Source: an uncultured Prevotellaceae bacterium | Lineage (GTDB): Bacteria; Bacteroidota; Bacteroidia; Bacteroidales; Bacteroidaceae | Direction of reading: 5' to 3' | NCBI GenBank assembly: GCA_937893145.1 | Contig: CALBJW010000146.1 | Coordinates: 1-11,158 of the forward strand | Length of the DNA: 11,158 nucleotides | Shown: one piece after another, positions 1 to 5,678 of the stretch | Layout: the number at the start of each line of letters is the position of its first letter | How positions within the stretch are numbered: the first letter of the stretch is position 1 | Program-made: the position numbers and the translations under genes | Notes under the pieces: model-generated | Told to the model about the DNA's origin: nothing | What the model saw: the letters and a program-made list of their open reading frames with translations, nothing else | Databases searched by the model: none

Positions 1-1
1 C

Positions 2-90
2 CTACGATACGCTTCGCTACGAAACACTTTGTTACGAAACGGTCTTTGACCTACGATACGTTGCACTACGAAACACTTTGTTACGAAAGC
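2..90. repeat. Tandem repeat with 15-base units
   Basis: Units CTACGATACGCTTCG (2-16), CTACGAAACACTTTG (17-31) and a longer TTACGAAAC-led unit (32-50) are followed by a second round, CTACGATACGTTGCA (51-65), CTACGAAACACTTTG (66-80) and TTACGAAAG (81-89). This gives a 15-base period inside a 49-base higher-order repeat; the first 38 bases of the two rounds are nearly identical. No reading frame or promoter is visible in it. The window begins inside or next to the repeat, so its left boundary is unknown. It could be the right arm of a palindromic element like those at 121-276, 2721-2857 and 4635-4719, but that is inference. Confidence 0.8.
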
Positions 91-120
91 AATATTTTGT
101 TGAACACGAGTATTGGTTAT

Positions 121-276
121 TTTTGAACACGAATAACACGAATTGAACGAATAGCTTGCGCATGGTGAGCATCCCGGAGGTATTGGTGTCATTAGCAAAG
201 CGCAGAAGGCGCTATATGTGCCATAGGTTTTGCTGCACGCTAAAATTCGTGCAATTTGTGTTATTCGTGTTCAAAA
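121..276. repeat. Long imperfect palindrome with tandem-word arms (element 1)
   Basis: The arms at 121-152 and 245-276 are reverse complements over 32 bases, with one mismatch and one G-T pair; the outer 19 bases (121-139 with 258-276) match perfectly. Each arm contains about three copies of a 9-base word close to AACACGAAT. Pairing continues inward after a small bulge (AGC 153-155 with GCT 239-241). The 83-base core contains a short hairpin, AGCGC-AGAAG-GCGCT (199-213). There is no coding potential, and no U-tract to make it a simple terminator. It is probably a dispersed intergenic repeat whose function I do not recognise. Confidence 0.85.
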
Positions 277-282
277 TAAACA

Positions 283-330
283 ATAAACTCATAAACTCAT
301 AAACATATAAACATATAAACCAATAAACCT
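283..330. repeat. Array of six 8-base units (ATAAACNN)
   Basis: Six contiguous octamers begin at 283, 291, 299, 307, 315 and 323. All start with ATAAAC and end in TC, TC, AT, AT, CA and CT. A seventh, 7-base copy (ATAAACA) precedes them at 276-282. The array ends about 8 bases before the inferred -33 box of the lipoprotein promoter. It may be a simple A/T-rich array that can change length by slippage, or one arm of a decayed palindromic element. Confidence 0.85.
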
Positions 331-337
331 CAAAATG

Positions 338-369
338 TTTGGTGGTTTGGAAAATGATGCGTACCTTTG
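338..369 (+). promoter_or_regulatory. Bacteroidetes-type promoter of the 136-aa lipoprotein gene
   Basis: The -33 box TTTG (338-341) and -7 box TACCTTTG (362-369) are separated by 20 bases, the spacing expected for the Bacteroidetes primary sigma factor. A second TTTG at 346-349 is too close to the -7 box. Transcription should begin about 7 bases after 369, leaving an untranslated leader of roughly 70 bases before the ATG at 449. Confidence 0.7.
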
Positions 370-448
370 CAGCGAAAATGATGAAATGTAATGTTTCGCA
401 TTGGTATTAATCTAAATTATTAACTCAAAAAACAATCAAATTTAAGGT

Positions 449-859
449 ATGAAGAAGATTATGACTCTTCTCATCGCTATGGTTGCGATGTTTGGTTTGA
501 ATTCATGTGATGTATTTAACGAAGAAAAGGGCTCTCCAGAGGTTGAGTTCGGTTGGGATCAAGGTAATGGTAAGCTTGGTTTCGGCGATGATGGCATATA
601 TATGGTAGGTGCTGCTGCTGAACTTCGTGTTGCTATCAAAAAGGCTATTGCGTCTGAGGGTTTCACAGAGTTGGGCTATAATCGTTATGTTTCTATAGAA
701 CCATGTACAAACAGTGAAGCTAAGTCACTCGTTAAGCGTATTGTCAATAAGGTTAACATCGACCAGTATAAGGTTGAAATCGACAAGGACTTCGTTGTTC
801 GTTACAAGATTGACGGTGATACTTACACTGATGTTTATCGCAAGAACTTGTCTAAGTAA
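449..859 (+). CDS. Small predicted lipoprotein of unknown function
   Basis: This gene encodes a 136-aa protein that I do not recognise. The N-terminus has two lysines, a hydrophobic stretch and a lipobox LNSC with the acylated cysteine at residue 20, so the protein is probably a signal peptidase II substrate anchored in the inner or outer membrane. The mature part begins with an acidic, glycine-rich stretch (about residues 24-52). A mixed alpha/beta-looking region follows, in which residues 92-108 are lysine- and valine-rich. The last 30 residues look strand-forming (KVEIDKDFVVRYKI). The start fits: AAGG lies just upstream of the ATG, and a good promoter lies at 338-369. It is transcribed alone, between its own promoter and the terminator at 886-929. 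The product is a predicted lipoprotein with no assignable role. Confidence 0.85.
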   Translation: MKKIMTLLIAMVAMFGLNSCDVFNEEKGSPEVEFGWDQGNGKLGFGDDGIYMVGAAAELRVAIKKAIASEGFTELGYNRYVSIEPCTNSEAKSLVKRIVNKVNIDQYKVEIDKDFVVRYKIDGDTYTDVYRKNLSK

Positions 860-885
860 CAATAGGTTTTTCATATAACATAAAC

Positions 886-929
886 AAAAAAAACTTCAAG
901 CACCATACTGGGTGTTTGAAGTTTTTTTT
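886..929. terminator. Bidirectional intrinsic terminator
   Basis: A 19-base stem (886-904 with 911-929, one G-T pair) encloses a 6-base loop. The stem base is eight A/T pairs, so it presents a T-tract on either strand. It lies between two convergent genes, the lipoprotein (+) and the Fic protein (-), and can end transcription of both. Confidence 0.9.
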
Positions 930-939
930 GAACTATAGA

Positions 940-1683
940 TTATTCTATCTTCAGTCCTTCCAGCAGTTCTTCATTGAAGTATTTAATCCACGCTTCATAT
1001 ACGTCTTGCGATGACTGCATAGTGCCGATGAGGAATCCTGGTGTTTGCTTAAATTCGGAGAGTCCACGATAGTAGTACATCTTATGCTCGTTGTCTATGA
1101 CGAAAGGCATTATGCTATTACGAAGGCACTCACGGAAAAGAATGAGGCGACCAACACGTCCGTTGCCATCTTGGAATGGATGGATGCTCTCAAATCGCCA
1201 ATGATACTCGGCAAGGGTATGGATGGTTGTGTCCTTTTGGGCATGATACCATTCTTGCAAAGAGTTCATTTCGTTCGCTACATCAGTAGGCTTGCAAGTC
1301 TCATGTCCACCGACTTCGTTAGCGAGTTTCTTGTATTCGCCCACATTGAAGTAGGATTTCTGTGAATCAGCAGTTCCGGTCTTCAAAATGCGATGAAACT
1401 CTTTGATTATGGCTTCTGTGAGTGGTTCCTCAATGGTGCGGAGGAGATAGTCGAAAGCAATGAAGTGGTTGGTTGTTTCAATTATGTCATCCACTGGCAC
1501 GGCTTCCTGATCCTTGAAACCAATGGTTCGAGTTTCAAAGATGTACCTTGTCTGCTCTTCGGTTAGTTTGCTACCTTCTATTCGATTAGAGTTGTAGGCG
1601 AGCTGCACCTGAGTCTTATGATAGAGTCCTCCCTTGCGATGTGCCTGCTGTTCTTCAATGAGGAACGAAGTGAGTTTGTTCAT
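940..1683 (-). CDS. Fic family protein, class II (self-inhibited AMP transferase type)
   Basis: This 247-aa protein carries the full Fic signature HPFQDGNGRVGR at residues 168-179. It has the catalytic histidine (H168), the metal-binding acidic residue (D172), the anion-hole glycines and asparagine, and both arginines. Such enzymes usually transfer AMP from ATP to a hydroxyl side chain of a target protein; some act as phosphocholine transferases or remove AMP. Near the N-terminus, SNRIEG (residues 32-37) fits the inhibitory motif [S/T]xxxE[G/N], where the glutamate (E36) blocks productive ATP binding. The inhibitor is therefore in cis ahead of the Fic core (class II), and no separate antitoxin gene is needed or seen. 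There is no winged-helix or other DNA-binding domain at the C-terminus. It appears monocistronic and ends at the terminator at 886-929. I see no convincing TAnnTTTG promoter; the nearest match upstream is TAATTTAG. The target is unknown. Confidence 0.93.
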   Translation of the reverse strand: MNKLTSFLIEEQQAHRKGGLYHKTQVQLAYNSNRIEGSKLTEEQTRYIFETRTIGFKDQEAVPVDDIIETTNHFIAFDYLLRTIEEPLTEAIIKEFHRILKTGTADSQKSYFNVGEYKKLANEVGGHETCKPTDVANEMNSLQEWYHAQKDTTIHTLAEYHWRFESIHPFQDGNGRVGRLILFRECLRNSIMPFVIDNEHKMYYYRGLSEFKQTPGFLIGTMQSSQDVYEAWIKYFNEELLEGLKIE

Positions 1684-1739
1684 AAGGTCCGTTTTTGTTC
1701 TTTAATTTTATTTCTAAATTATAAAACACAAGGCTAATT

Positions 1740-1777
1740 AAAAAAACTGCAGACTATTGATGAGCAATAATCTGCAG
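1740..1777 (-). terminator. Intrinsic terminator of the tRNA-Leu gene
   Basis: On the minus strand, a 13-bp stem (1765-1777 with 1747-1759, one G-T pair) and a 5-base loop are followed by seven T residues (complement of 1740-1746). It starts 11 bases past the tRNA 3' end and also lies upstream of the Fic gene, which separates the Fic gene from tRNA transcription. Confidence 0.85.
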
Positions 1778-1788
1778 GCTTAGTTTAG

Positions 1789-1870
1789 TACCCCGAGCCG
1801 GGCTCGAACCGGCACATCGTGAGATATTGGTGTTTGAGACCAACGCGTCTACCAATTCCGCCATCGGGGC
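1789..1870 (-). tRNA. tRNA-Leu (anticodon CAA)
   Basis: Read on the minus strand, the 82-base sequence folds as a class II tRNA. The acceptor stem is GCCCCGA with TCGGGGT (first pair G-T), followed by a D arm with the GGAATTGGTAGAC pattern. The anticodon arm is TTGGT-CTCAAAC-ACCAA, giving anticodon CAA, which reads the leucine codon UUG. A variable arm of about 13 bases follows, and the T arm is GCCGG-TTCGAGC-CCGGC. The discriminator base is A. The CCA end is not encoded, as is usual in Bacteroidetes, so it must be added after transcription. The gene has its own promoter (1914-1944) and terminator (1740-1777). Confidence 0.96.
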
Positions 1871-1913
1871 ATGAAGGTCGTGGGAAGGCCTGCTTCCTTG
1901 TCGAAAGCGAGTG

Positions 1914-1944
1914 CAAAGTTATATGTTTTTTTGTAATTGACAAA
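1914..1944 (-). promoter_or_regulatory. Promoter of the tRNA-Leu gene
   Basis: On the minus strand, -33 TTTG (complement of 1941-1944) and -7 TAACTTTG (complement of 1914-1921) are 19 bases apart, a very good Bacteroidetes match. The leader before the tRNA would be about 35 bases and is presumably removed by RNase P. Confidence 0.75.
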
Positions 1945-1992
1945 GTTTTTGGAGTATTTTGTGTGTGTGAAAGGTAAGTTTTGGTGATTTTT

Positions 1993-2024
1993 TTTGTGTG
2001 GAAGTACAATTATTCATAAATTTG
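1993..2024 (+). promoter_or_regulatory. Promoter of the outer-membrane barrel gene
   Basis: The -33 TTTG (1993-1996) and -7 TAAATTTG (2017-2024) are separated by 20 bases and match the Bacteroidetes consensus. The leader to the ATG at 2073 would be about 40 bases. It diverges from the tRNA promoter; the two -33 boxes are about 50 bases apart. Confidence 0.75.
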
Positions 2025-2072
2025 CACAAGAAAAGGAATTAATTTTTATACTCACTTTAATAATTATTCGTT

Positions 2073-2720
2073 ATGAAGAATTTAGTAAAAAGTATGATGT
2101 TTGCACTCTCTATGTTGTGCAGCACAATGGCATTTGCCCAGCAGGGCTCAAGTGGTGTAGGTGTTAACTTTGGTTATCAGGTTGGTGGCAGAGGCGTAAG
2201 CAATGTCGGTCTTGGCATTAAGTATAACTACATGATTACTGACCATCTCCGTGCTGAGGTAAATGGTATGTATTACTTCAAGGGTCCTAAGGCTTCGCTT
2301 CAGGATTTGGTAGATAAGAAGTATTACAAGACTATTGACAATAAGCCAGAGTATATCTCGGGTAAGGACACAGAGTGGTTTGATGTTAACATCAATGCTC
2401 ACTACCTCTTCGATCTTTCAGACAAGTGTCATTTGTATCCAGTATTCGGTTTTGCAGCAATGTTTGGTCGCACTCACTTCGACTATGCAGAGAAGGTTGG
2501 TTTGAACACAAATAATCTTCCTGATTTCTTGAAGCCATCAGATGAGACAAAGGAAAAGACTTCTTACTCGGATGCTCACTTCCGTCCAGGTGCAAACCTC
2601 GGTGCTGGTTTCCAGTTTGACATCACTGATGACTTCGCAATCACTTTCGAAGCAAAGTATAAGCTCATCAAGCACTTCGGAAACTTCAACATGGCTCTCG
2701 GCTGTGTGGTTCTCTTCTAA
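2073..2720 (+). CDS. Outer-membrane beta-barrel protein (porin-like, small barrel)
   Basis: This 215-aa secreted protein has a Sec signal peptide at residues 1-22 (positive start, hydrophobic core, AFA before QQG). The mature part alternates strand-like segments rich in glycine and aromatic residues with polar loops: VGVNFGYQ, NVGLGIKYNYMI, LRAEVNGMYYF, WFDVNINAHYLF, CHLYPVFGFAAMFG, PGANLGAGFQFDI, FAITFEAKYKLI and NFNMALGCVVLF. That gives about eight strands, the number expected of small OmpA/OmpX-like barrels. The chain ends in phenylalanine, the usual signal for insertion by the BAM complex. It resembles the 'outer membrane beta-barrel' or 'porin family' proteins common in Bacteroidales. 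Its exact role (structural, adhesion or small-solute passage) cannot be read from the sequence. It is transcribed alone, and the palindrome at 2721-2857 begins at the base after its stop codon. Confidence 0.85.
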   Translation: MKNLVKSMMFALSMLCSTMAFAQQGSSGVGVNFGYQVGGRGVSNVGLGIKYNYMITDHLRAEVNGMYYFKGPKASLQDLVDKKYYKTIDNKPEYISGKDTEWFDVNINAHYLFDLSDKCHLYPVFGFAAMFGRTHFDYAEKVGLNTNNLPDFLKPSDETKEKTSYSDAHFRPGANLGAGFQFDITDDFAITFEAKYKLIKHFGNFNMALGCVVLF

Positions 2721-2857
2721 GTGAAGAGTGAAAAGTGAAAAGTGAAAAATTTGCTACCGCCTTGGAACAAGAGCAGTTTACACTGCGCTTAGTTTGATGG
2801 CAAAAGGACATTCTCGTCCGGTAGGAAATTTTTCACTTTTCACTTTTCACTTTTCAC
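2721..2857. repeat. Palindromic element with 7-base tandem arms (element 2)
   Basis: The arms 2721-2752 and 2826-2857 pair over 32 bases with one G-T pair. Each arm is four copies of a 7-base word, GTGAAAA on the left and its complement on the right. Inside, CTACC (2754-2758) pairs with GGTAG (2820-2824) and closes three small hairpins: CTTG-GAA-CAAG (2761-2771), GCAGT-TTAC-ACTGC (2773-2786) and GGAC-ATTCTC-GTCC (2806-2819). The predicted fold is cloverleaf-like. The element begins immediately after the stop of the barrel gene, so it would form the 3' end of that mRNA. It is probably a dispersed repeat or a structured 3' element. Confidence 0.85.
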
Positions 2858-2860
2858 TTA

Positions 2861-2886
2861 AAACCTTCGCTTAGCGAAGGTTTTTT
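2861..2886. terminator. Bidirectional intrinsic terminator
   Basis: A perfect 10-bp stem (AAACCTTCGC 2861-2870 with GCGAAGGTTT 2874-2883) has a 3-base loop TTA and is followed on the plus strand by a T-run to 2886. On the minus strand the A-rich left side supplies a short T-run. It lies between the convergent barrel gene (+) and the UPF0210 gene (-) and overlaps the stop codon of the latter. Confidence 0.9.
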
Positions 2887-4321
2887 AGTTCTTGAACGAA
2901 TGTATAGGTGCTGGGATGCGACCTGTGCGGTCAACAAAACGCTGGCTTGAGAAGGTGTTGACAGGCATGATAGGAGCATAGCCTAAGAGTCCGCCGAACT
3001 CAACGGTGTCGCCTATGGTCTTGCCCACAACAGGGATGATGCGCACAGCTGTAGTCTTCTGGTTTATCATGCCGATAGCGCTCTCGTCGGCTATGATGCC
3101 AGCAATGGTTGTGGCAGGAGTGTCGCCAGGAATAGCAATCATATCAAGACCTACTGAACATACACAAGTCATGGCTTCGAGTTTCTCGATGGTAAGCGCA
3201 CCAGCCTCTACTGCATCAATCATGCCTTGGTCCTCGCTGACAGGGATGAATGCTCCGCTGAGACCGCCCACATAACTGCTTGCCATCACACCACCTTTCT
3301 TCACCTGGTCGTTGAGAAGGGCGAGGGCTGCTGTGGTGCCTGGAGCACCAGGATGTTCCACTCCGATGCACTTGAGGATGTCGGCTACAGAGTCTCGAAT
3401 GGCTGGGGTAGGGGCAAGACTGAGGTCGATGATGCCGAACGGAATGCCGAGACGACGACTTGCCTCTTGTGCTACGAACTGACCAACACGAGTAATCTTG
3501 AAGGCTGTCTTCTTGATTGTTTCGCAGAGAGTCTCGAAGTCGGCAAGTTGGCTTCTGCCATTGTTCTCGCCTTCGATGCTGCTTCCATATTCATGTTGGG
3601 TTTCGTTCTTGTAGCGAAGGTCCATCTGTTCGAGAGCATACTTCACAACACCCGGACCACTAACACCTACATTGATGATGGCATCAGCCTCGCTAACACC
3701 GTGGAAAGCACCAGCCATGAAAGGATTGTCGTCGGGAGCATTGCAAAGCACAACGAGTTTTGCACATCCAAGCGAATCGGCATCCTTTGTTTCGTAGGCT
3801 GCATCCTTGATGATATCGCCCATGAGACGAACGGCATCCATATTGATGCCTGTCTTGGTGGAACCCACGTTGACACTCGAACAGATGCGTTCGGTGCATG
3901 CGAGTGCTTTAGGAATGGAACGGATGAGGAGTTCATCGCTCTTTGTCATTCCCTTGCTCACGATTGCCGAATATCCACCAAGGAAGTTGACACCAACCTC
4001 CTTAGCAGCCTTGTCGAGAGTCTTTGCTATTTGAACATAATCGCCAGGGATGCGGCAACATGCACCTCCAACGAGAGAGATAGGGGTGATGCTGATTCGT
4101 TTGTTGACAATAGGAATGCCAATCTCACGCGAGATGGCTTCGCCCGTCTTAACAAGGTCCTTAGCAAGAGTGGTTATCTTCTTGTATATCTTTTCGCAGG
4201 TGACATCGAGTTCTTTGTCGGCACAATCGAGAAGATTGATACCCATAGTGATAGTGCGAACATCAAGGTTCTCCTGCTCAACCATTCGGTTAGTTTCGAG
4301 GACTTCAGATAGATTAATCAT
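2885..4321 (-). CDS. PFL family protein (UPF0210/DUF711)
   Basis: This 478-aa cytoplasmic protein is recognisable as the UPF0210 (DUF711) family, named 'PFL family' for a fold related to pyruvate formate-lyase. No reaction is firmly established for the family. Highly conserved stretches include EQENLDVRTITMGINLLDC (16-33), GVNFLGGYSA (110-119), CSSVNVGSTKTGINMDAVR (147-165), CNAPDDNPFMAGAFHG (193-208), GAPGTTAALALLNDQVKKGG (325-344), GGLSGAFIPVSEDQGMIDA (352-370) and the glycine-rich end (442-455). It is a little longer than the roughly 450 residues I expect; a hydrophilic insertion at about 233-260 and a short tail (456-478) account for the difference. It starts two bases after the ACT-domain gene stop. 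That gene pair is conserved in many Firmicutes and Bacteroidetes, which suggests that the ACT protein senses a small ligand, perhaps an amino acid, for this enzyme-like partner. Confidence 0.93.
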   Translation of the reverse strand: MINLSEVLETNRMVEQENLDVRTITMGINLLDCADKELDVTCEKIYKKITTLAKDLVKTGEAISREIGIPIVNKRISITPISLVGGACCRIPGDYVQIAKTLDKAAKEVGVNFLGGYSAIVSKGMTKSDELLIRSIPKALACTERICSSVNVGSTKTGINMDAVRLMGDIIKDAAYETKDADSLGCAKLVVLCNAPDDNPFMAGAFHGVSEADAIINVGVSGPGVVKYALEQMDLRYKNETQHEYGSSIEGENNGRSQLADFETLCETIKKTAFKITRVGQFVAQEASRRLGIPFGIIDLSLAPTPAIRDSVADILKCIGVEHPGAPGTTAALALLNDQVKKGGVMASSYVGGLSGAFIPVSEDQGMIDAVEAGALTIEKLEAMTCVCSVGLDMIAIPGDTPATTIAGIIADESAIGMINQKTTAVRIIPVVGKTIGDTVEFGGLLGYAPIMPVNTFSSQRFVDRTGRIPAPIHSFKN

Positions 4322-4323
4322 AA

Positions 4324-4596
4324 TTATATTCGGTGCATCTTGTCGAAAATGTCCTCTAACTGAACCTTAACCTGAACACCAGTTGCGGCACCAATCTCGG
4401 AGAGTTCGTTGCTGATAGTGTCGAAAGGTTTTGCGGACTTGGTCATATCGACTATCATCATCATGTTGAAGAATTCCTGTACGATAGTCTGGCTGATGTC
4501 GAGAATGTTGATTTGATTGTCTGCGAGATATGTGCAGACCTTAGCGATGATACCTACTGTATCTTTGCCTACTACTGTGATTATTGCGCGTGTCAT
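4324..4596 (-). CDS. ACT domain protein (UPF0237 family)
   Basis: This 90-aa protein is a single ACT domain of the UPF0237 type, related to the N-terminal part of the glycine cleavage repressor GcvR. It begins with the typical strand and glycine turn (AIITVVGKDTVGIIAKVCTYL), followed by NINILDISQTIV-like second-strand residues and a methionine-rich third strand (FNMMMIVDM). ACT domains bind small ligands such as amino acids at dimer interfaces; the ligand here is unknown. It lies two bases upstream of the UPF0210 gene, the usual partner, and the two are surely co-transcribed. I see no TAnnTTTG promoter in the 134 bases upstream, which hold the palindrome at 4635-4719. Expression may come by readthrough from the OmpA-type gene or from a promoter of another type. 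Confidence 0.92.
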   Translation of the reverse strand: MTRAIITVVGKDTVGIIAKVCTYLADNQINILDISQTIVQEFFNMMMIVDMTKSAKPFDTISNELSEIGAATGVQVKVQLEDIFDKMHRI

Positions 4597-4634
4597 AACG
4601 AAAAAATATTAATTTACTATTTTTGCTATGTACC

Positions 4635-4719
4635 ATTTAACCATTTACCATTTACCATTTTGCCTGCGGATGGAAAGCCAAGCGGCAGCAAAAAAATGGT
4701 AAATGGTAAATGGTTAAAT
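4635..4719. repeat. Palindromic element with perfect 27-base arms (element 3)
   Basis: The arms 4635-4661 and 4693-4719 are perfect reverse complements over 27 bases. Each arm is built from about three copies of a 7-base word (TTTACCA, with one variant TTAACCA). The core of 31 bases is G/C-rich and can pair partly with itself (TTTGC with GCAAA side by side with the arms). A further copy of the word lies outside each arm (ATTTACTA 4612-4619; TAGTAAAT 4719-4726), so the palindrome once may have been larger. It lies 12 bases past the stop of the OmpA-type gene and upstream of the ACT-domain gene, on the path of any readthrough transcript. Confidence 0.88.
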
Positions 4720-4730
4720 AGTAAATGTTT

Positions 4731-5570
4731 TTATTGTTCAGGAGCCTTGTCAATCAAGTCAAGGAACTGGTCGAGTCGAGGAGTGATGATGATCTGAGTG
4801 CGGCGGTTCTGCGAACGACCAGCCTCAGTGTCATTATCTGCGATTGGGTTGTACTCACCACGACCACCTGCTGTGAGGCGATTTGGATTCACACCATACT
4901 TGTTCTGGAGTTCCTGAACAACAGAAGAAGCACGAAGTGCGGAGAGGTCCCAGTTGTTGCGGATGTTAGTCTTGCTGATTGGCACATTGTCGGTGTTACC
5001 CTCGATAAGAACTTCGTAGTCCTTATAGTCTGTGATAATCTTTGCAATCTTAGCGAGAGTGCTTGCTGCTCTTGGAGAAATCTCGTACGAACCACTGTTG
5101 TAGAGCATGTTGTCGTTGAGCGAGATGTAAACAACACCCTTGAGAACCTTCACATCTACATCCTTGAGTTCTTCCTTTGAGAGAGAACGAGTGAGGTTGT
5201 TTGTGAGGACAATGTTGAGAGAGTCGCTCTTTGACTTAGCATCAACGAGCTGCTTGATGTACTTGTTTGAGGCGCTGATTTCCTGAACGAGCATCTCTAC
5301 GTTCTTAGCACCACCGTTGATGCTCTGGTCGAGTGAGTTCTGGAGTTGCTTGTTGGCAACCTTCTCTTCCTTGAGAGCAGAAGTGAGGTTTGCTGCCTTT
5401 TCGTTAGCGGCAGAGAGTTTTGCATTAGCAGTTGCAAGGTCAATCTGGAGCTGCTGATATTTTTCCTGAAGAGCCTTTACTTCGCCCTGACAATCAACAA
5501 GTGTCTTTTTGCTTGCACAGCTACCCAACATGAGTGCTGCAGCGAAGAGTGGAAGAATGTACTTTTTCAT
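4731..5570 (-). CDS. OmpA family peptidoglycan-binding lipoprotein
   Basis: This 279-aa envelope protein tethers the outer membrane to the cell wall. The N-terminus has a lipoprotein signal with lipobox LGSC and cysteine at residue 18. Residues about 26-84 are a coiled coil rich in K, E, Q, A and L, probably spanning the periplasm. Residues about 145-265 form the OmpA C-terminal (OmpA/MotB) domain: VLIEGNTDNVPIS (187-199) and NNWDLSALRASSVV (205-218). D194 and R213 fit the Asp and Arg that bind diaminopimelate in OmpA-type domains. The closing motif is AGRSQNRRTQIIITPR (250-265). There is no N-terminal beta-barrel, so it resembles Pal-like or MotB-like lipoproteins rather than classical OmpA. 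Its own promoter is at 5649-5678. I see no standard terminator after the stop, only the palindrome at 4635-4719. Confidence 0.93.
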   Translation of the reverse strand: MKKYILPLFAAALMLGSCASKKTLVDCQGEVKALQEKYQQLQIDLATANAKLSAANEKAANLTSALKEEKVANKQLQNSLDQSINGGAKNVEMLVQEISASNKYIKQLVDAKSKSDSLNIVLTNNLTRSLSKEELKDVDVKVLKGVVYISLNDNMLYNSGSYEISPRAASTLAKIAKIITDYKDYEVLIEGNTDNVPISKTNIRNNWDLSALRASSVVQELQNKYGVNPNRLTAGGRGEYNPIADNDTEAGRSQNRRTQIIITPRLDQFLDLIDKAPEQ

Positions 5571-5648
5571 AAACTGAGTATATTTATTTGAGTAAATATT
5601 TATGATGTTTTCGTTTGTTGCAAATCGAACATCGGTTTATTTTCACCG

Positions 5649-5678
5649 CAAAGATAGGTGTTTTTTACATTCTTCCAA
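5649..5678 (-). promoter_or_regulatory. Promoter of the OmpA-type lipoprotein gene
   Basis: On the minus strand the -7 box is TATCTTTG (complement of 5649-5656). An ATTGG-like -33 box (TTGG, complement of 5675-5678) lies 18 bases upstream. The -33 is not a perfect TTTG. The leader would be about 70 bases before the ATG at 5570. Confidence 0.65.

Noticed and set aside
1..330. A CRISPR array
   Set aside because: The repeats are tandem without unique spacers of constant length, and no cas gene is near.
1785..2009. A 74-codon minus-strand frame
   Set aside because: It overlaps the whole tRNA-Leu gene and its promoter; the tRNA fold is unambiguous.
3227..4312. A 361-codon open frame on the plus strand opposite the UPF0210 gene
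   Set aside because: It lies entirely antisense to a strongly conserved gene, has no promoter or ribosome site, and its translation looks like the low-complexity complement of that gene.
4635..4719. An invertible promoter or DNA switch of the Bacteroides type
   Set aside because: The space between arms is only 31 bases, too short for site-specific inversion of a promoter, it contains no promoter motif, and no invertase gene is present in the window.
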